Source: JACKBJ01 sp964549495
GTDB taxonomy: Bacteria; Chloroflexota; Anaerolineae; Epilineales; Epilineaceae
Reading direction: 5' to 3'
Assembly: GCA_964549495.1 (NCBI GenBank)
Contig: CAZJWJ010000027.1
Coordinates: 1-57,050 of the forward strand
DNA length: 57,050 nt
The position numbers were made by a program, and so were the translations under genes. Shown in pieces: positions 42,991-52,359 of this stretch. The notes below the pieces were generated by a model. The model did no database searches. It worked only from the letters and a program-made list of their open reading frames with translations, and was not told the DNA's origin. The first letter of the stretch is position 1, and each line of letters opens with the position of its first letter.

Positions 42991-44196
42991 CTACCAGGGC
43001 GTGGGTCCGCTGCGGCCGTAGTTGCCGTAGAGCAGGCCGAAGTCGTAGAAGTGGACGCAGCCGTCGGCGTTGAAGTCGGCTCGGTCGTCGTAGCCGGCGC
43101 TGCCGCGGCACTTGCCGTAGCTGGCGATCAGGGCGCGGTAGTCGTCGAAGTCGACGCGGTGATCCTGGTCCAGGTCGCCGGCCGCCAGCTGGGTCAGGCC
43201 CAGGTCCAAGCGCTGGCCGGCCGAGAGCTTCCAGACGCCGCCGGCCGCCAGCCAGCCCGGACGTGACACCTCCAGGCGAAGCCAGCCGGCCGGCAGGCCG
43301 CTGATCCGGAAGCGCCCGTCGGAGCTGGTGATGCCCAGGAGCTGCCCGTCGGCCATCACGAAGACGCCCGAGGCGTTGTTGCGCCCCTGCAGGCGGACCT
43401 GGCCCAGCAAGCTGGCATCGCCCGATCCGGGCGGAGGCTCGGTGGGCGGGATGGCGGTGCTGGTCGGCCGCGGCGTGGCGCTGGGCGGTGGCGAATCGGT
43501 GGGCGCGAGCGTGGGCCGCGGCGTGCTCGAAGGCCTCGTCGTGCTGGTCGGCCGGGCGGTGTGGGTGGGCTCGGGCGTGGCCGAGGGCGACGTCCCGCCG
43601 CCCAGGTCGACCGGTTGGTTGGCCTCGCGGCTGTTGCCGAAGAGGATGCCCCACCAATGGGGCAGGTTGCCGGGGCCCGGCACATAGGCCACGCCCAGAT
43701 CGCGGTAGTTGGGGCTGGTGATCAGGTTCCAGTGACCGGGCGACTGCTTCCAGCCGTCGCAGCGCCGGCTGCTGTCGCAGGCGGTGCTGCACCAGCTGTC
43801 GCAGGGCCGGCCACGAACCACCTCGTCCGGACTGCGCTGGCCGCGGGCCAAGACCTCGCCCAGGGCGGTGTAGCGGTAGCCCTCGGCCCAGGCGCGCGTG
43901 GCCAGGGTGCTGCCGCCGCTGCCCGTGTGGCTCAAGCGGCGGTTGGCGGCCATCCACTCGGCATGCTTCTCGATGGCTTCCCAGAGCCGTCGATCGGTGC
44001 GCAGGGTCGGCAGGTCGCGCGCGTTGCGCTCGGCGTTGACGATCTGCACCAGCTGCCGCTCGAAGTCGTTGACGTCGTAGAGCGGTGCCGAGCTGGCGGC
44101 CGGGCCGCGATGGGCCACGACGGAGAAGAGCGACAGGACGAAGATCAGCGCCAGCAGCAGCGGACGGCCGCGGCCTGGTAGGGGGGGGAGGGGCAT
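42991..44196 (-). CDS. Secreted CAP-domain protein with C-terminal dockerin
   Basis: The 401-residue product has a signal peptide (about 1-28), a CAP/SCP-like (PR-1/YkwD) domain at about 45-195 with NAERNARDLP, a HAEWMAANRRLSHTG helix and GHWNLITSPNYRDLGVAYV, a Thr/Pro-rich linker, a small beta-sandwich module (carboxypeptidase-regulatory-like: LQGRNNASGVFVMADG and FRISGLPAGW) and two dockerin-type calcium repeats: DLDQDHRVDFDDY and DFNADGCVHFYDF, each followed by a YG. Dockerins dock onto cohesins on scaffoldins or cell surfaces. No cohesin is visible in the window. AGGAG 7 nt before the ATG supports the start. CAP with dockerin is uncommon. Confidence 0.85.
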   Translation of the reverse strand: MPLPPLPGRGRPLLLALIFVLSLFSVVAHRGPAASSAPLYDVNDFERQLVQIVNAERNARDLPTLRTDRRLWEAIEKHAEWMAANRRLSHTGSGGSTLATRAWAEGYRYTALGEVLARGQRSPDEVVRGRPCDSWCSTACDSSRRCDGWKQSPGHWNLITSPNYRDLGVAYVPGPGNLPHWWGILFGNSREANQPVDLGGGTSPSATPEPTHTARPTSTTRPSSTPRPTLAPTDSPPPSATPRPTSTAIPPTEPPPGSGDASLLGQVRLQGRNNASGVFVMADGQLLGITSSDGRFRISGLPAGWLRLEVSRPGWLAAGGVWKLSAGQRLDLGLTQLAAGDLDQDHRVDFDDYRALIASYGKCRGSAGYDDRADFNADGCVHFYDFGLLYGNYGRSGPTPW

Positions 44197-44557
44197 GGGG
44201 GGACTCCTGCCTGTTCACGCCGCCGGGGTGGGCGCCCGCGGCATGATCGTATTCGGTCCTTCGCCAAGATTCACAGCGGCGGTGCACTCGAGTCGGAAAT
44301 GGACAGGATTGATGGCCGCGTTCGGGACGGAAGGCATCGGCGAATGGACCCGGACGGGACCTAGGATAGACTAATTCCGGCGCTCTTGCCGAACTCCCGC
44401 CGGGCGCGCGCCCGACGCGTAGCCTACGCCAGGCGGTTCGTGACCGCGTATTGCGGGGGGGGATTCCATCCCGGCGAGTCCTGCGCCGACCCGAACCGTC
44501 GGCGCGCGATTTCCCGAGCCCAGCGGCGCGCTTCGTATCTTCAGCCAGGAATGCCAG
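44197..44557. other. Intergenic, 361 bp, no gene
   Basis: Divergent space between the CAP-dockerin gene and mutY. A TAGACT near 44367 and a TATCTT at 44536-44541 could be -10 elements, neither with a clear -35. No open frame with coding features was seen. Confidence 0.4.
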
Positions 44558-45769
44558 ATGCCAGAAAGCCGATCCGCAGCATGGCGCGCCGAGCCCTCCG
44601 ATGCCGACCTGCCGCTGGCCGACTTGCGGGCATCGCTCCTGGATTGGTACGCCGAGCACCGGCGCTCGCTGCCCTGGCGGGCCGAGGCCGGCCAGCCGCC
44701 GGATCCCTACGCGGTCTGGATCTCCGAGATCATGCTGCAGCAGACGCGGGTGGAGACGGCCGGGCCCTACTTCGAACGTTGGATGAAGCGCTTCCCGACG
44801 GTCGAGGCCTTGGCCGCGGCCGAGCTGGAGGCGGTGCTGGGACTGTGGCAAGGCCTGGGTTACTACGCCCGGGCGCGCAACCTGCACGCCGCGGCGCGGC
44901 AGCTGATGCGCGAGCATGGCGGGCGCGTGCCGGACGATCCTTCTGCGCTGCGGCAGCTGCCCGGAATCGGGGACTACAGCGCGGGGGCCATCGCCGCCAT
45001 CGCCTTCGGGGTGGTGGCGCCGGCCGTCGACGGCAACGTGCGGCGGCTCTTGGCGCGCCTGGCGGCGGTGGAGGTCGATCCGACGCGGGGCGCGGCGCGG
45101 CGCCGGATCCGGGCGCTGGCCGGCGCCCTGGTCGATGGCTCGGATCCCGGCGATGCGGTGCAAGGCCTGATCGAGCTCGGCGCGCGGGTCTGCCGGCCGC
45201 GCCGGCCGGACTGCGCCGCTTGCCCTTGGTCCGGCACCTGCCGCGCGCGCGCACGGGGCATGCAGGCGGCACTGCCCGTCCGCCCGGCGCGCGTCCGGCA
45301 GCGGCGCGCGCGGGCCTTCGCCTTCGCCTTGCGCCGAAGCGGCGACGAGGCGCGCTGGCTGGTGGCACGGCGGCATCCCCAGGGCTTGCTGGGCGGCCTG
45401 TGGGAGTTCCCGCTGATCGACTGCGACGACGATTCCGAGCCGGCCGAGCTCCTGCGCGCTGCTTGGGGACTCCAGTTGGTCGCCTGGCGCGAGCTGCCAC
45501 CGCTGGAGCATGTCTTCACCCACATCCGACTGGAATTGCGACCCATCCTCGGCCGCGTCGAGGGGCGGCCCGAGGACCTCGACAGTCGCTACGCCGAATG
45601 GGGCTGGAAGCGGAACGAGGCCCTGCGCGGCGACGGCCTGCCCAGCTCGACCCTGATGGACAAGCTGGTGGCGGCGGTCGACGAAGCCTTGGCCTCGGAC
45701 GATCGGGCCTCGTGCGCGGCCGGAACGAGCTCTGCGAAGGCAGACCAGGTTTCCGGCGAGGGATGCTGA
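44558..45769 (+). CDS. mutY: A/G-specific adenine DNA glycosylase MutY
   Basis: The 403-residue product has the MutY hallmarks: catalytic E57 in ISEIMLQQTRV, the helix-hairpin-helix LPGIGDYSAGAI, catalytic D158 in VDGNVRR, and a [4Fe-4S] loop C212-x6-C219-x2-C222-x5-C228. A NUDIX-like domain at the C-terminus recognises 8-oxoG (HPQGLLGGLWEFP). It removes adenine mispaired with 8-oxoguanine. A weak AGGA lies upstream of the ATG. The last 20 or so residues are poorly conserved in character. Confidence 0.95.
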   Translation: MPESRSAAWRAEPSDADLPLADLRASLLDWYAEHRRSLPWRAEAGQPPDPYAVWISEIMLQQTRVETAGPYFERWMKRFPTVEALAAAELEAVLGLWQGLGYYARARNLHAAARQLMREHGGRVPDDPSALRQLPGIGDYSAGAIAAIAFGVVAPAVDGNVRRLLARLAAVEVDPTRGAARRRIRALAGALVDGSDPGDAVQGLIELGARVCRPRRPDCAACPWSGTCRARARGMQAALPVRPARVRQRRARAFAFALRRSGDEARWLVARRHPQGLLGGLWEFPLIDCDDDSEPAELLRAAWGLQLVAWRELPPLEHVFTHIRLELRPILGRVEGRPEDLDSRYAEWGWKRNEALRGDGLPSSTLMDKLVAAVDEALASDDRASCAAGTSSAKADQVSGEGC

Positions 45770-45799
45770 GCGCCAGCGTCGAGACAGCGGCGCCGAGCG

Positions 45800-46459
45800 C
45801 TACTCGGTCTCCGGCCGGCCGACGGGGCTGAGCACCGCCAGCTGGTTCAAGCCCAGCTGGAAGCGGCGGTAGGCCACCAGGCGCAGGCCGGCCCGCTCGG
45901 CCAGTCGGGACAGCGCCGCGCGATCGAAGAAACGCTCGTGCTCCTCGTCGGCATCGCGGCTGAAGAGCCGCAGCCGGGCGCCGAGGGCGTGCAGCCGCTG
46001 GCCCCGCGGGTGGGGTGTGGTCAGGATCACCGTCCCGCCGGGACCGAGCAGCGCGGCGGCTCTTGCCAGGACCCTTGCCGGATGGTGGAGATGCTCGACC
46101 ACCGCGGTCAGCACCACGTGGTCGAAGCGCCGCGCGGTCACCGAGGCCGGCCACTGGCCTTCCAGGTCGCAGACCTCGAATTGCCGGTCGGGGTAGAGCC
46201 GGCGGGCCAGGGCCACCACCTCGGGCTGCAGCTCGAGGCCCAGGTAGTCGACGTTGGGCGGGATCTCGGCGGCCAGGTCGGCGATGTTGCAGCCCGCGTC
46301 CAGCACCGAGGCGCCGGTGACGCAGTCGGCCGCGGCGCGGGTTCGGGCGTCGATCAGCCAGCCCGAGAGCAGGCCGTGGCGCCTGGGCTCGGTCCAGCCC
46401 CAGTCGGCCGGCCTCCCGCGATGCCGGCGGTGGGCGCGAGGCTTGGGTAGGAAGCGCAT
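45800..46459 (-). CDS. Class I SAM-dependent methyltransferase
   Basis: The 219-residue product has motif I VLDAGCNIADLA, motif II region DYLGLELQPEV, DHVVLTAVVEHLHHPARVL (post-I/motif IV) and GGTVILTTPHPRG, as in UbiE/Methyltransf_11 or _23 enzymes. The substrate is not evident. The ATG at 46459 is used in preference to an in-frame TTG at 46477. It converges on mutY with 30 bp between stops and follows birA on the same strand. Confidence 0.85.
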   Translation of the reverse strand: MRFLPKPRAHRRHRGRPADWGWTEPRRHGLLSGWLIDARTRAAADCVTGASVLDAGCNIADLAAEIPPNVDYLGLELQPEVVALARRLYPDRQFEVCDLEGQWPASVTARRFDHVVLTAVVEHLHHPARVLARAAALLGPGGTVILTTPHPRGQRLHALGARLRLFSRDADEEHERFFDRAALSRLAERAGLRLVAYRRFQLGLNQLAVLSPVGRPETE

Positions 46460-46577
46460 GATCCAATTCAAGCGCAAAGCCCCCGACTTGGGAAGGGCGC
46501 GCCGGAGCCGACGCGATCCCGAGATGCTGCGCCCGGACGCAGGCGCTGCAGGGTGGAGATCGCTCGGATGGCGAGCC

Positions 46578-47375
46578 CTACGATGCAGCCAGGGTCACGT
46601 CCCCCGCCTGCAGGACCTCGAGCCGGCCGTCGTCGAGGCGCAGCTGCAGGCTGCCGTCCTCGCCCACCGACTCGGCACGGCCGCTCAGCCGCTCATCGCC
46701 GCGGCGGGCGACCACCCGCCGGCCCAGGGTGGCCAGCTGCGATGCCCATTCCGCCAGCGGGTCCCGCCCGGACAGCAGCTCCCGATGGCGCCGGTCGGTG
46801 GCCGCCAGCAGCTCGGCCGCCATCTCGCAACGATCGAGACGCGCCGGATCGGCGGCCTGGCCCGTTGCGCGATGCAGGCTGGCCAGGCTGACGGCGCCGT
46901 CCGGAAGCTGCTCGGCGTCTTGGCGCAGGTTGATCCCGATGCCGAGGATGACCCAATCGGGCGCCGGCTGGCCGGCCTGCCAGTCCGCCTCGGCCAGCAA
47001 GCCGGCCAGCTTGCCGCCGCCGGCCAGGATGTCGTTGGGCCATTTGAGCTGGGCCGTCGCGCCCGGCGGAAGGCGCGGCTCGATGACGTCCAAGGCCGCC
47101 AGGGACAAGAGCATCGAGAGTCGCGACCAGCCGGCGACCGGCAGGCCGGACGGCCCGGGCCGGAAGAGCAGCGAGAGCATCAGGGCGGTCCCGGGCGGGG
47201 CCAGCCAGCGACGCGACAGCCGGCCGCGGCCGGCCCGCTGGTGGTCGGCCAGCACCACGCTGCCCTCCGGCGCGCCCGCGCGGGTCCGGTCGGCCAGCAG
47301 GCGCATGGTCGAATCGACCGAGTCGAAGGCCTCGATGCGCCGGCCGATCCGGGCGCCGGGCGCCAGCTCGGCCAA
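46578..47375 (-). CDS. birA: Biotin-[acetyl-CoA-carboxylase] ligase
   Basis: The 265-residue product has the class I biotin ligase motifs FDSVDSTMRLL, GRGRLSRRWLAPPG, LKWPNDIL, KLAGLLAE and GIGINL, then the small C-terminal SH3-like domain. It activates biotin with ATP and attaches it to a lysine of carboxylases. The listed start is a TTG at 47375, immediately before the first conserved segment. The frame continues upstream without a stop to about 47490 (DLDPRRIASRL looks natural), so the true N-terminus may be longer. There is no N-terminal HTH, so no repressor role. Confidence 0.9.
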   Translation of the reverse strand: MAELAPGARIGRRIEAFDSVDSTMRLLADRTRAGAPEGSVVLADHQRAGRGRLSRRWLAPPGTALMLSLLFRPGPSGLPVAGWSRLSMLLSLAALDVIEPRLPPGATAQLKWPNDILAGGGKLAGLLAEADWQAGQPAPDWVILGIGINLRQDAEQLPDGAVSLASLHRATGQAADPARLDRCEMAAELLAATDRRHRELLSGRDPLAEWASQLATLGRRVVARRGDERLSGRAESVGEDGSLQLRLDDGRLEVLQAGDVTLAAS

Positions 47376-47499
47376 GCGCGAGGCGATGCGTCGGGGATCC
47401 AGATCGGCCGTAAAGGGCGCGCTCGGAGCGGCTCCCGGCGCCGTCCCGTCACCTCCGCCGGGGCCGCCGGCGGTCCGCGGCTCCGGCCGGCCGATCAGC

Positions 47500-48762
47500 T
47501 CAGTCCTCGTTCCAGGTATCGGCCCAGACCAGCGGGAACCAACTGCGGTAGACGGGACGATCCGGCGGCCGGGTGATGACGGGCGGCGGCGCGCTGGGCT
47601 CGATCGGCCGGGTCGGCCGGGTCGTCGGCGTGTGCGAAGGCGAGGGCATGGGCGGGACGAGCGTGGACGGCGGGGGCGTCTCGGTGATCGAGCCCAGCAC
47701 GGTGATGAAGGGGTTGGGGAAGACGCTGCGCGTGCTCCGACCCAGGTTGTCCAGCAGGCTGACCTCGGCCAGGTGGTTGGCCGGCTGCATACCGAGTCTG
47801 GTGGGCAAAGCCTGGAAGGAGACCGACAGCCCGGTGTCCGGGATGCTGCCGAAGCGCCAGATCAAGGTCTCCTGGTCTCCCGCCACGCGGCGCGAGAAAT
47901 ACGCGGGGTCGAAGCTGTTCTCGACGGCCTTGTAGCCGGCCGGCAGGGTATCGGTGATCCGAACCCCAACGGTCTCGATGTCAAACCGCTCCGAGCGCAG
48001 CTGCGCGAAGCCCTGGGTTAGGTTGTTCCGTTGGTCGATGGGCACGAAGCTGCCCCCGCTCTTCTCGGCCAGCGTGGACATGCAGCTCCGGTCGCAATCA
48101 TCCGAGGCGCAGACCGTTGCCACCTCGATGCCGCGCATGTTGACGTTGCCCTGGGTGCAGCGAGGATCTCGCCCATCCGAGATGATGACGATGCCTTTCT
48201 TGGCATCGCCCCGCTTCTTGGCGGAATCGTCGACATGGCGCTTGGCCATGGAGGCGGCTCGCTGCAGATCCGGGTAGTAGCTGCCGACTCCGCTGCTGCC
48301 GATCTGCTGCTGCAGGCAGTTGGAGAGCTCTCCCGGGTTGTTGTCCATCTCGCAACGAAGGGAGGCCTGGTCGCTGACGGCCATGATCGAGATGCGCGTC
48401 AAGGCGTGACCGTCGAGGTCCATCTCTTCGATGAACTGCTTGGCGGTCTCCCTGGCATTCCGGATGGCCGTGGCGCCCATCGAGCGCGAGACGTCGATGG
48501 CCACCGTCACGTCCAAGGGTTGCTCCAGGATCACTTGACGCTCGCATTTCGGGTCCTCGTGGACCGTCATGCGGATCTGCACCGGCTCGCCGAGGAGGAG
48601 CTGGGAGGGGAAGGCGGCCTTGTGGACCTGCGGTTCGCAGGTCGGGACCGACTGGGCCTCGGCCACGTCGGTTCGCGTCAGGAGCGCGACGAGAGCGCAG
48701 AGCAGCAGCGATGGGCCGGCCAAGGCCAGCCTTCGCTTGCCGATCGACGCCTCCACGCGCAT
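47500..48762 (-). CDS. Secreted VWA-domain protein with Thr/Pro-rich C-terminus
   Basis: The 420-residue product has a signal peptide (about 1-35), a VWA domain with MIDAS DVSRSMG, a Thr-containing loop and VIISDGRDPRC, several cysteines (CASDDCDRSC), a beta-rich domain with TLPAGYKAV, and a Thr/Pro-rich tail ending in YRSWFPLVWADTW. The tail and short aromatic/LP-like end are typical of cell-surface proteins in Chloroflexota, where this patch may act in sorting (an inference). ATG at 48762 is favoured over GTG at 48771 because CGGAGG precedes it by 8 nt. Confidence 0.85.
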   Translation of the reverse strand: MRVEASIGKRRLALAGPSLLLCALVALLTRTDVAEAQSVPTCEPQVHKAAFPSQLLLGEPVQIRMTVHEDPKCERQVILEQPLDVTVAIDVSRSMGATAIRNARETAKQFIEEMDLDGHALTRISIMAVSDQASLRCEMDNNPGELSNCLQQQIGSSGVGSYYPDLQRAASMAKRHVDDSAKKRGDAKKGIVIISDGRDPRCTQGNVNMRGIEVATVCASDDCDRSCMSTLAEKSGGSFVPIDQRNNLTQGFAQLRSERFDIETVGVRITDTLPAGYKAVENSFDPAYFSRRVAGDQETLIWRFGSIPDTGLSVSFQALPTRLGMQPANHLAEVSLLDNLGRSTRSVFPNPFITVLGSITETPPPSTLVPPMPSPSHTPTTRPTRPIEPSAPPPVITRPPDRPVYRSWFPLVWADTWNED

Positions 48763-48794
48763 CCGCTGCACCTCCGAGGGTTCCAGTCCTGCCC

Positions 48795-48824
48795 ATCATG
48801 AAGGAATACTGACAAGGATGTCAA
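48795..48824 (-). promoter_or_regulatory. Promoter of the secreted VWA gene
   Basis: Consensus TTGACA (48824-48819) and CATGAT (48800-48795) with an 18-nt spacer on the minus strand, about 30 nt before the ATG at 48762. Confidence 0.5.
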
Positions 48825-48923
48825 GCTTCCCAAACCCCGATCTTGGACAATCATAACACGCATTGGGTCGGATGTGGACAGCCTTTTGACCGAGTTTCGT
48901 CAGCTTCGCGTCAAGCTCGCTGC

Positions 48924-48929
48924 TATGAT
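48924..48929 (+). promoter_or_regulatory. -10 element for a leaderless attE message
   Basis: TATGAT ends 8 nt before the ATG at 48938 with no Shine-Dalgarno. No clear -35 is visible. Confidence 0.5.
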
Positions 48930-48937
48930 GCCCGCCT

Positions 48938-49624
<687 letters not shown>

Positions 49625-49637
49625 TGCCGGCCCCGCG

Positions 49638-52247
49638 ATGAAGGCCATCGCCGGGGAGGCGCCGCACCCGCGCGCCTTCGCCCTGATTCCCCTGCTGCGG
49701 GCCGCCCGCGGCCATGCCTTGCGCCGGCCCCTGCAGAGCCTGCTCCTCGTCTTGGGCGTGGCCCTGGGCGTGTCGGTGGTCGTGGCCATCGACCTGGCCA
49801 ACCGCAGCGCGCTGGCGGCTTTCGAGATCTCGACCGAGGCCATCACCGGCCGGGCCACGCATCGCGTGCTCGGCGGCCCGGAGGGCCTCCGGGCCGAGGA
49901 CTACCGCCGCCTGCGGGTCGGCGGCGGCCTGCGCCAGGTGGCGCCGGTGGTCGAGGGCCGCGTCCGGCTGCCGGCCGATGGTGGCGCCGCCTACAACCTG
50001 CTGGGCGTCGACCCCTTGGCCGAGCCGCCCTTCCGCGACCTCTTGGGCGGGGCCGAGAGCGGGGGCCTGCCCGAGGACCTGCTGGGCCCGCTGTTGACGC
50101 GGCCGGGCGCCGCGCTGATCAGCCGCGAGGTGGCGGATCGGACGGGACTGGCGGTCGGCGATCGGACGCGGGTCGAGACCGCCGCCGGCGATCGCGAGCT
50201 CTACGTCGCCGGCCTGCTCGAGCCCTCCGACGGCCTGTCGCGCCGGGCCCTGGAGAGCCTCATCCTGGTCGACATCGCCAGCGCCCAGGAGATCCTGGAT
50301 CGCCTGGGGCGGCTGGACCGCATCGACTTGCGCCTGCCGGCGGAGCCGGCGGCGCTGGCGGCGCGCCTGGCCGACTTGGAGGGCCGTTTGCCGGCCGGCG
50401 CGCGCATCGAGCCGGCCAGCGAGAGCCAGGCCACGGTGCGCTCGATGACCGAGGCCTTCCGCCTGAACCTGACCGCGCTCTCGCTCCTGGCGCTCCTGGT
50501 CGGCATGTTCCTGATCTTCAACACCGTGCGCTTCAGCGTGGTCCAGCGCCGGGCCACCCTGGCCACGCTGCGCTCGCTGGGCGCCACGCGGGCCGAGATC
50601 TTCGCCATGATCCTGGTCGAGACCGCCGTCCTGGCGACCTTGGGCGCCGGACTGGGTGTGCTCTTGGGCATCCTCCTGGGCCGCGGGGCGGTGCTCCTGG
50701 TCACGCAGACCATCAACGACCTCTATTTCGTGGTCACCGTGCGCGGGGTGCGGATCGAGGCCTGGCCCCTGCTCCGCGGCGCCCTGCTCGGCTTGGCCGC
50801 CGCCTCGATCGCCGCCTTCCTGCCCGCGCTCGAGGCCACCCGCGTGCCGCCCGTCACCGCCCTGCGGCGCTCCTCGGCCGAGGCCGGCGCGCGGGCCCGC
50901 GCGCCGCGACTGGCCGCCCTGGGCCTGCTCTGCGCCCTGCTGGGGGCCGGGCTCCTGGCCCTGCCGGGCCGGCGGGTGGACCTGGGTTTTGCCGGCATGG
51001 CGGCCATCATCCTGGCCTTCGCTGCCGCGGTGCCCTGGCTGACCCTCGTGACGATGCGGGCCGTGACGCCCTGGACCGGCCGGCTCTTCGGGCTGGTCGG
51101 CCGCATGGCGCCGCGCGACGTCAGCCGCGCCCTCAGCCGCACCGCGGTGGCCATCGCGGCCCTGATGGTGGCGGTCTGCGTCAGCATCGGCGTCAGCCTG
51201 ATGGTCGGCAGCTTCCGCAACACGGTCGAGCTCTGGCTGGCCGACACCTTGCAGGCCGACGTCTTCATCTCGGCCCCCTCGGAGACGGCCAACCGGGTGG
51301 GCAGCGGTCTCGACCCCAGCCTGGCCGAGCGGCTGGCGGGCCGGCCGGGCGTCCTCGAGCTGGCCACCGCCCATCGCGCGCAGCTGCGCTCGCCGCAGCT
51401 GGGCCCGGTCGACCTGGCCGTGCTCTCGCGCGACATCGCCGGCGACAAGCGTCCCTTCCTGGCCGCCGAGGGCGACGCGGCGGCGGTCTGGCGTCAGCTG
51501 GAGGCCGGCGCGGTCAGCATCTCCGAGCCCTTCGCCCGGCGTCACGACCTGGGCCTGGACGACCGGCTGACCCTGGAGACCGACGACGGGCCGCGCGACT
51601 TTCCCATCGCCGCCATCTTCTACGACTACGGTTCCGAGCGCGGCTTGGTCTACATGGCCGACCCGGTCTACCGCGGCGCCCGGGCCGACGATCGCATCAG
51701 CTCCATCGCCCTGATGCTCGAGCCCGAGCGTGACGCCGAGGCCTTCGCCGCCGCGCTGCGCCGCGAGCTGGCCGAGGGCCCGCCCCTGGACATCCGCTCC
51801 AACCGCGGCCTGCGGGCCGAGGTGCTGCGGGTCTTCGACCGGGCCTTCGCCATCACCACCGCCCTGCGCGTCCTGGCCGTGCTGGTGGCCTTCGTCGGGG
51901 TGCTGTCGGCCTTGATGGCCCTGCAGCTCGAGCGGGCGCGAGATTACGGGACGCTGCGCGCCAGCGGCATGACCGAGGGACAGCTGGGCGGCCTGGTGCT
52001 CTTGGAGACCGGCCTGATCGGCGCCATGGCCGGCCTGGCCAGCTGGCCGGCCGGCTCGAGCCTGGCCCTGCTCTTGATCTACGTCATCAACCGCCGCTCC
52101 TTCGGCTGGACCATCCAACCCGAGTGGACGCCCGGCCCCTACCTGGCCGCCCTGGCCCTCTCGCTGGGCGCGGCCCTGCTGGCCGGCCTCTTCCCGGCCT
52201 GGCGCCTGCGCCGCCTGCCCATCGCCCGCGTGCTGCGCGAGGAGTAG
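49638..52247 (+). CDS. FtsX-family ABC permease, fused two-domain (AttFG-like)
   Basis: The 869-residue product has an N-terminal membrane helix (LQSLLLVLGVALGVSVVVAIDLANR), a periplasmic domain, three helices around LLALLVGMFLIFNTVRFSVVQRRATLATLRSLGATRAEIF (FtsX signature), then a second similar block with a helix near TAVAIAALMVAVCVSIGVSLMVG, a second extracytoplasmic domain and the FtsX end with RDYGTLRASGMTEGQLGGLVLLETGLIG and IARVLREE. It looks like two permease units (AttF and AttG) joined in one chain. It is 13 bp after the ATPase gene. Confidence 0.9.
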   Translation: MKAIAGEAPHPRAFALIPLLRAARGHALRRPLQSLLLVLGVALGVSVVVAIDLANRSALAAFEISTEAITGRATHRVLGGPEGLRAEDYRRLRVGGGLRQVAPVVEGRVRLPADGGAAYNLLGVDPLAEPPFRDLLGGAESGGLPEDLLGPLLTRPGAALISREVADRTGLAVGDRTRVETAAGDRELYVAGLLEPSDGLSRRALESLILVDIASAQEILDRLGRLDRIDLRLPAEPAALAARLADLEGRLPAGARIEPASESQATVRSMTEAFRLNLTALSLLALLVGMFLIFNTVRFSVVQRRATLATLRSLGATRAEIFAMILVETAVLATLGAGLGVLLGILLGRGAVLLVTQTINDLYFVVTVRGVRIEAWPLLRGALLGLAAASIAAFLPALEATRVPPVTALRRSSAEAGARARAPRLAALGLLCALLGAGLLALPGRRVDLGFAGMAAIILAFAAAVPWLTLVTMRAVTPWTGRLFGLVGRMAPRDVSRALSRTAVAIAALMVAVCVSIGVSLMVGSFRNTVELWLADTLQADVFISAPSETANRVGSGLDPSLAERLAGRPGVLELATAHRAQLRSPQLGPVDLAVLSRDIAGDKRPFLAAEGDAAAVWRQLEAGAVSISEPFARRHDLGLDDRLTLETDDGPRDFPIAAIFYDYGSERGLVYMADPVYRGARADDRISSIALMLEPERDAEAFAAALRRELAEGPPLDIRSNRGLRAEVLRVFDRAFAITTALRVLAVLVAFVGVLSALMALQLERARDYGTLRASGMTEGQLGGLVLLETGLIGAMAGLASWPAGSSLALLLIYVINRRSFGWTIQPEWTPGPYLAALALSLGAALLAGLFPAWRLRRLPIARVLREE

Positions 52248-52359
52248 CCGACATGCTCGCCTTCAGCCCCCCGGTAGCTCCCCCGCGCGCGCCGCGTGCC
52301 GGCCGAGCCCCAGCATCTCGGTCTCATGCTTGCCGAGCTCCGGGGAAGGCAGGTCAGCC

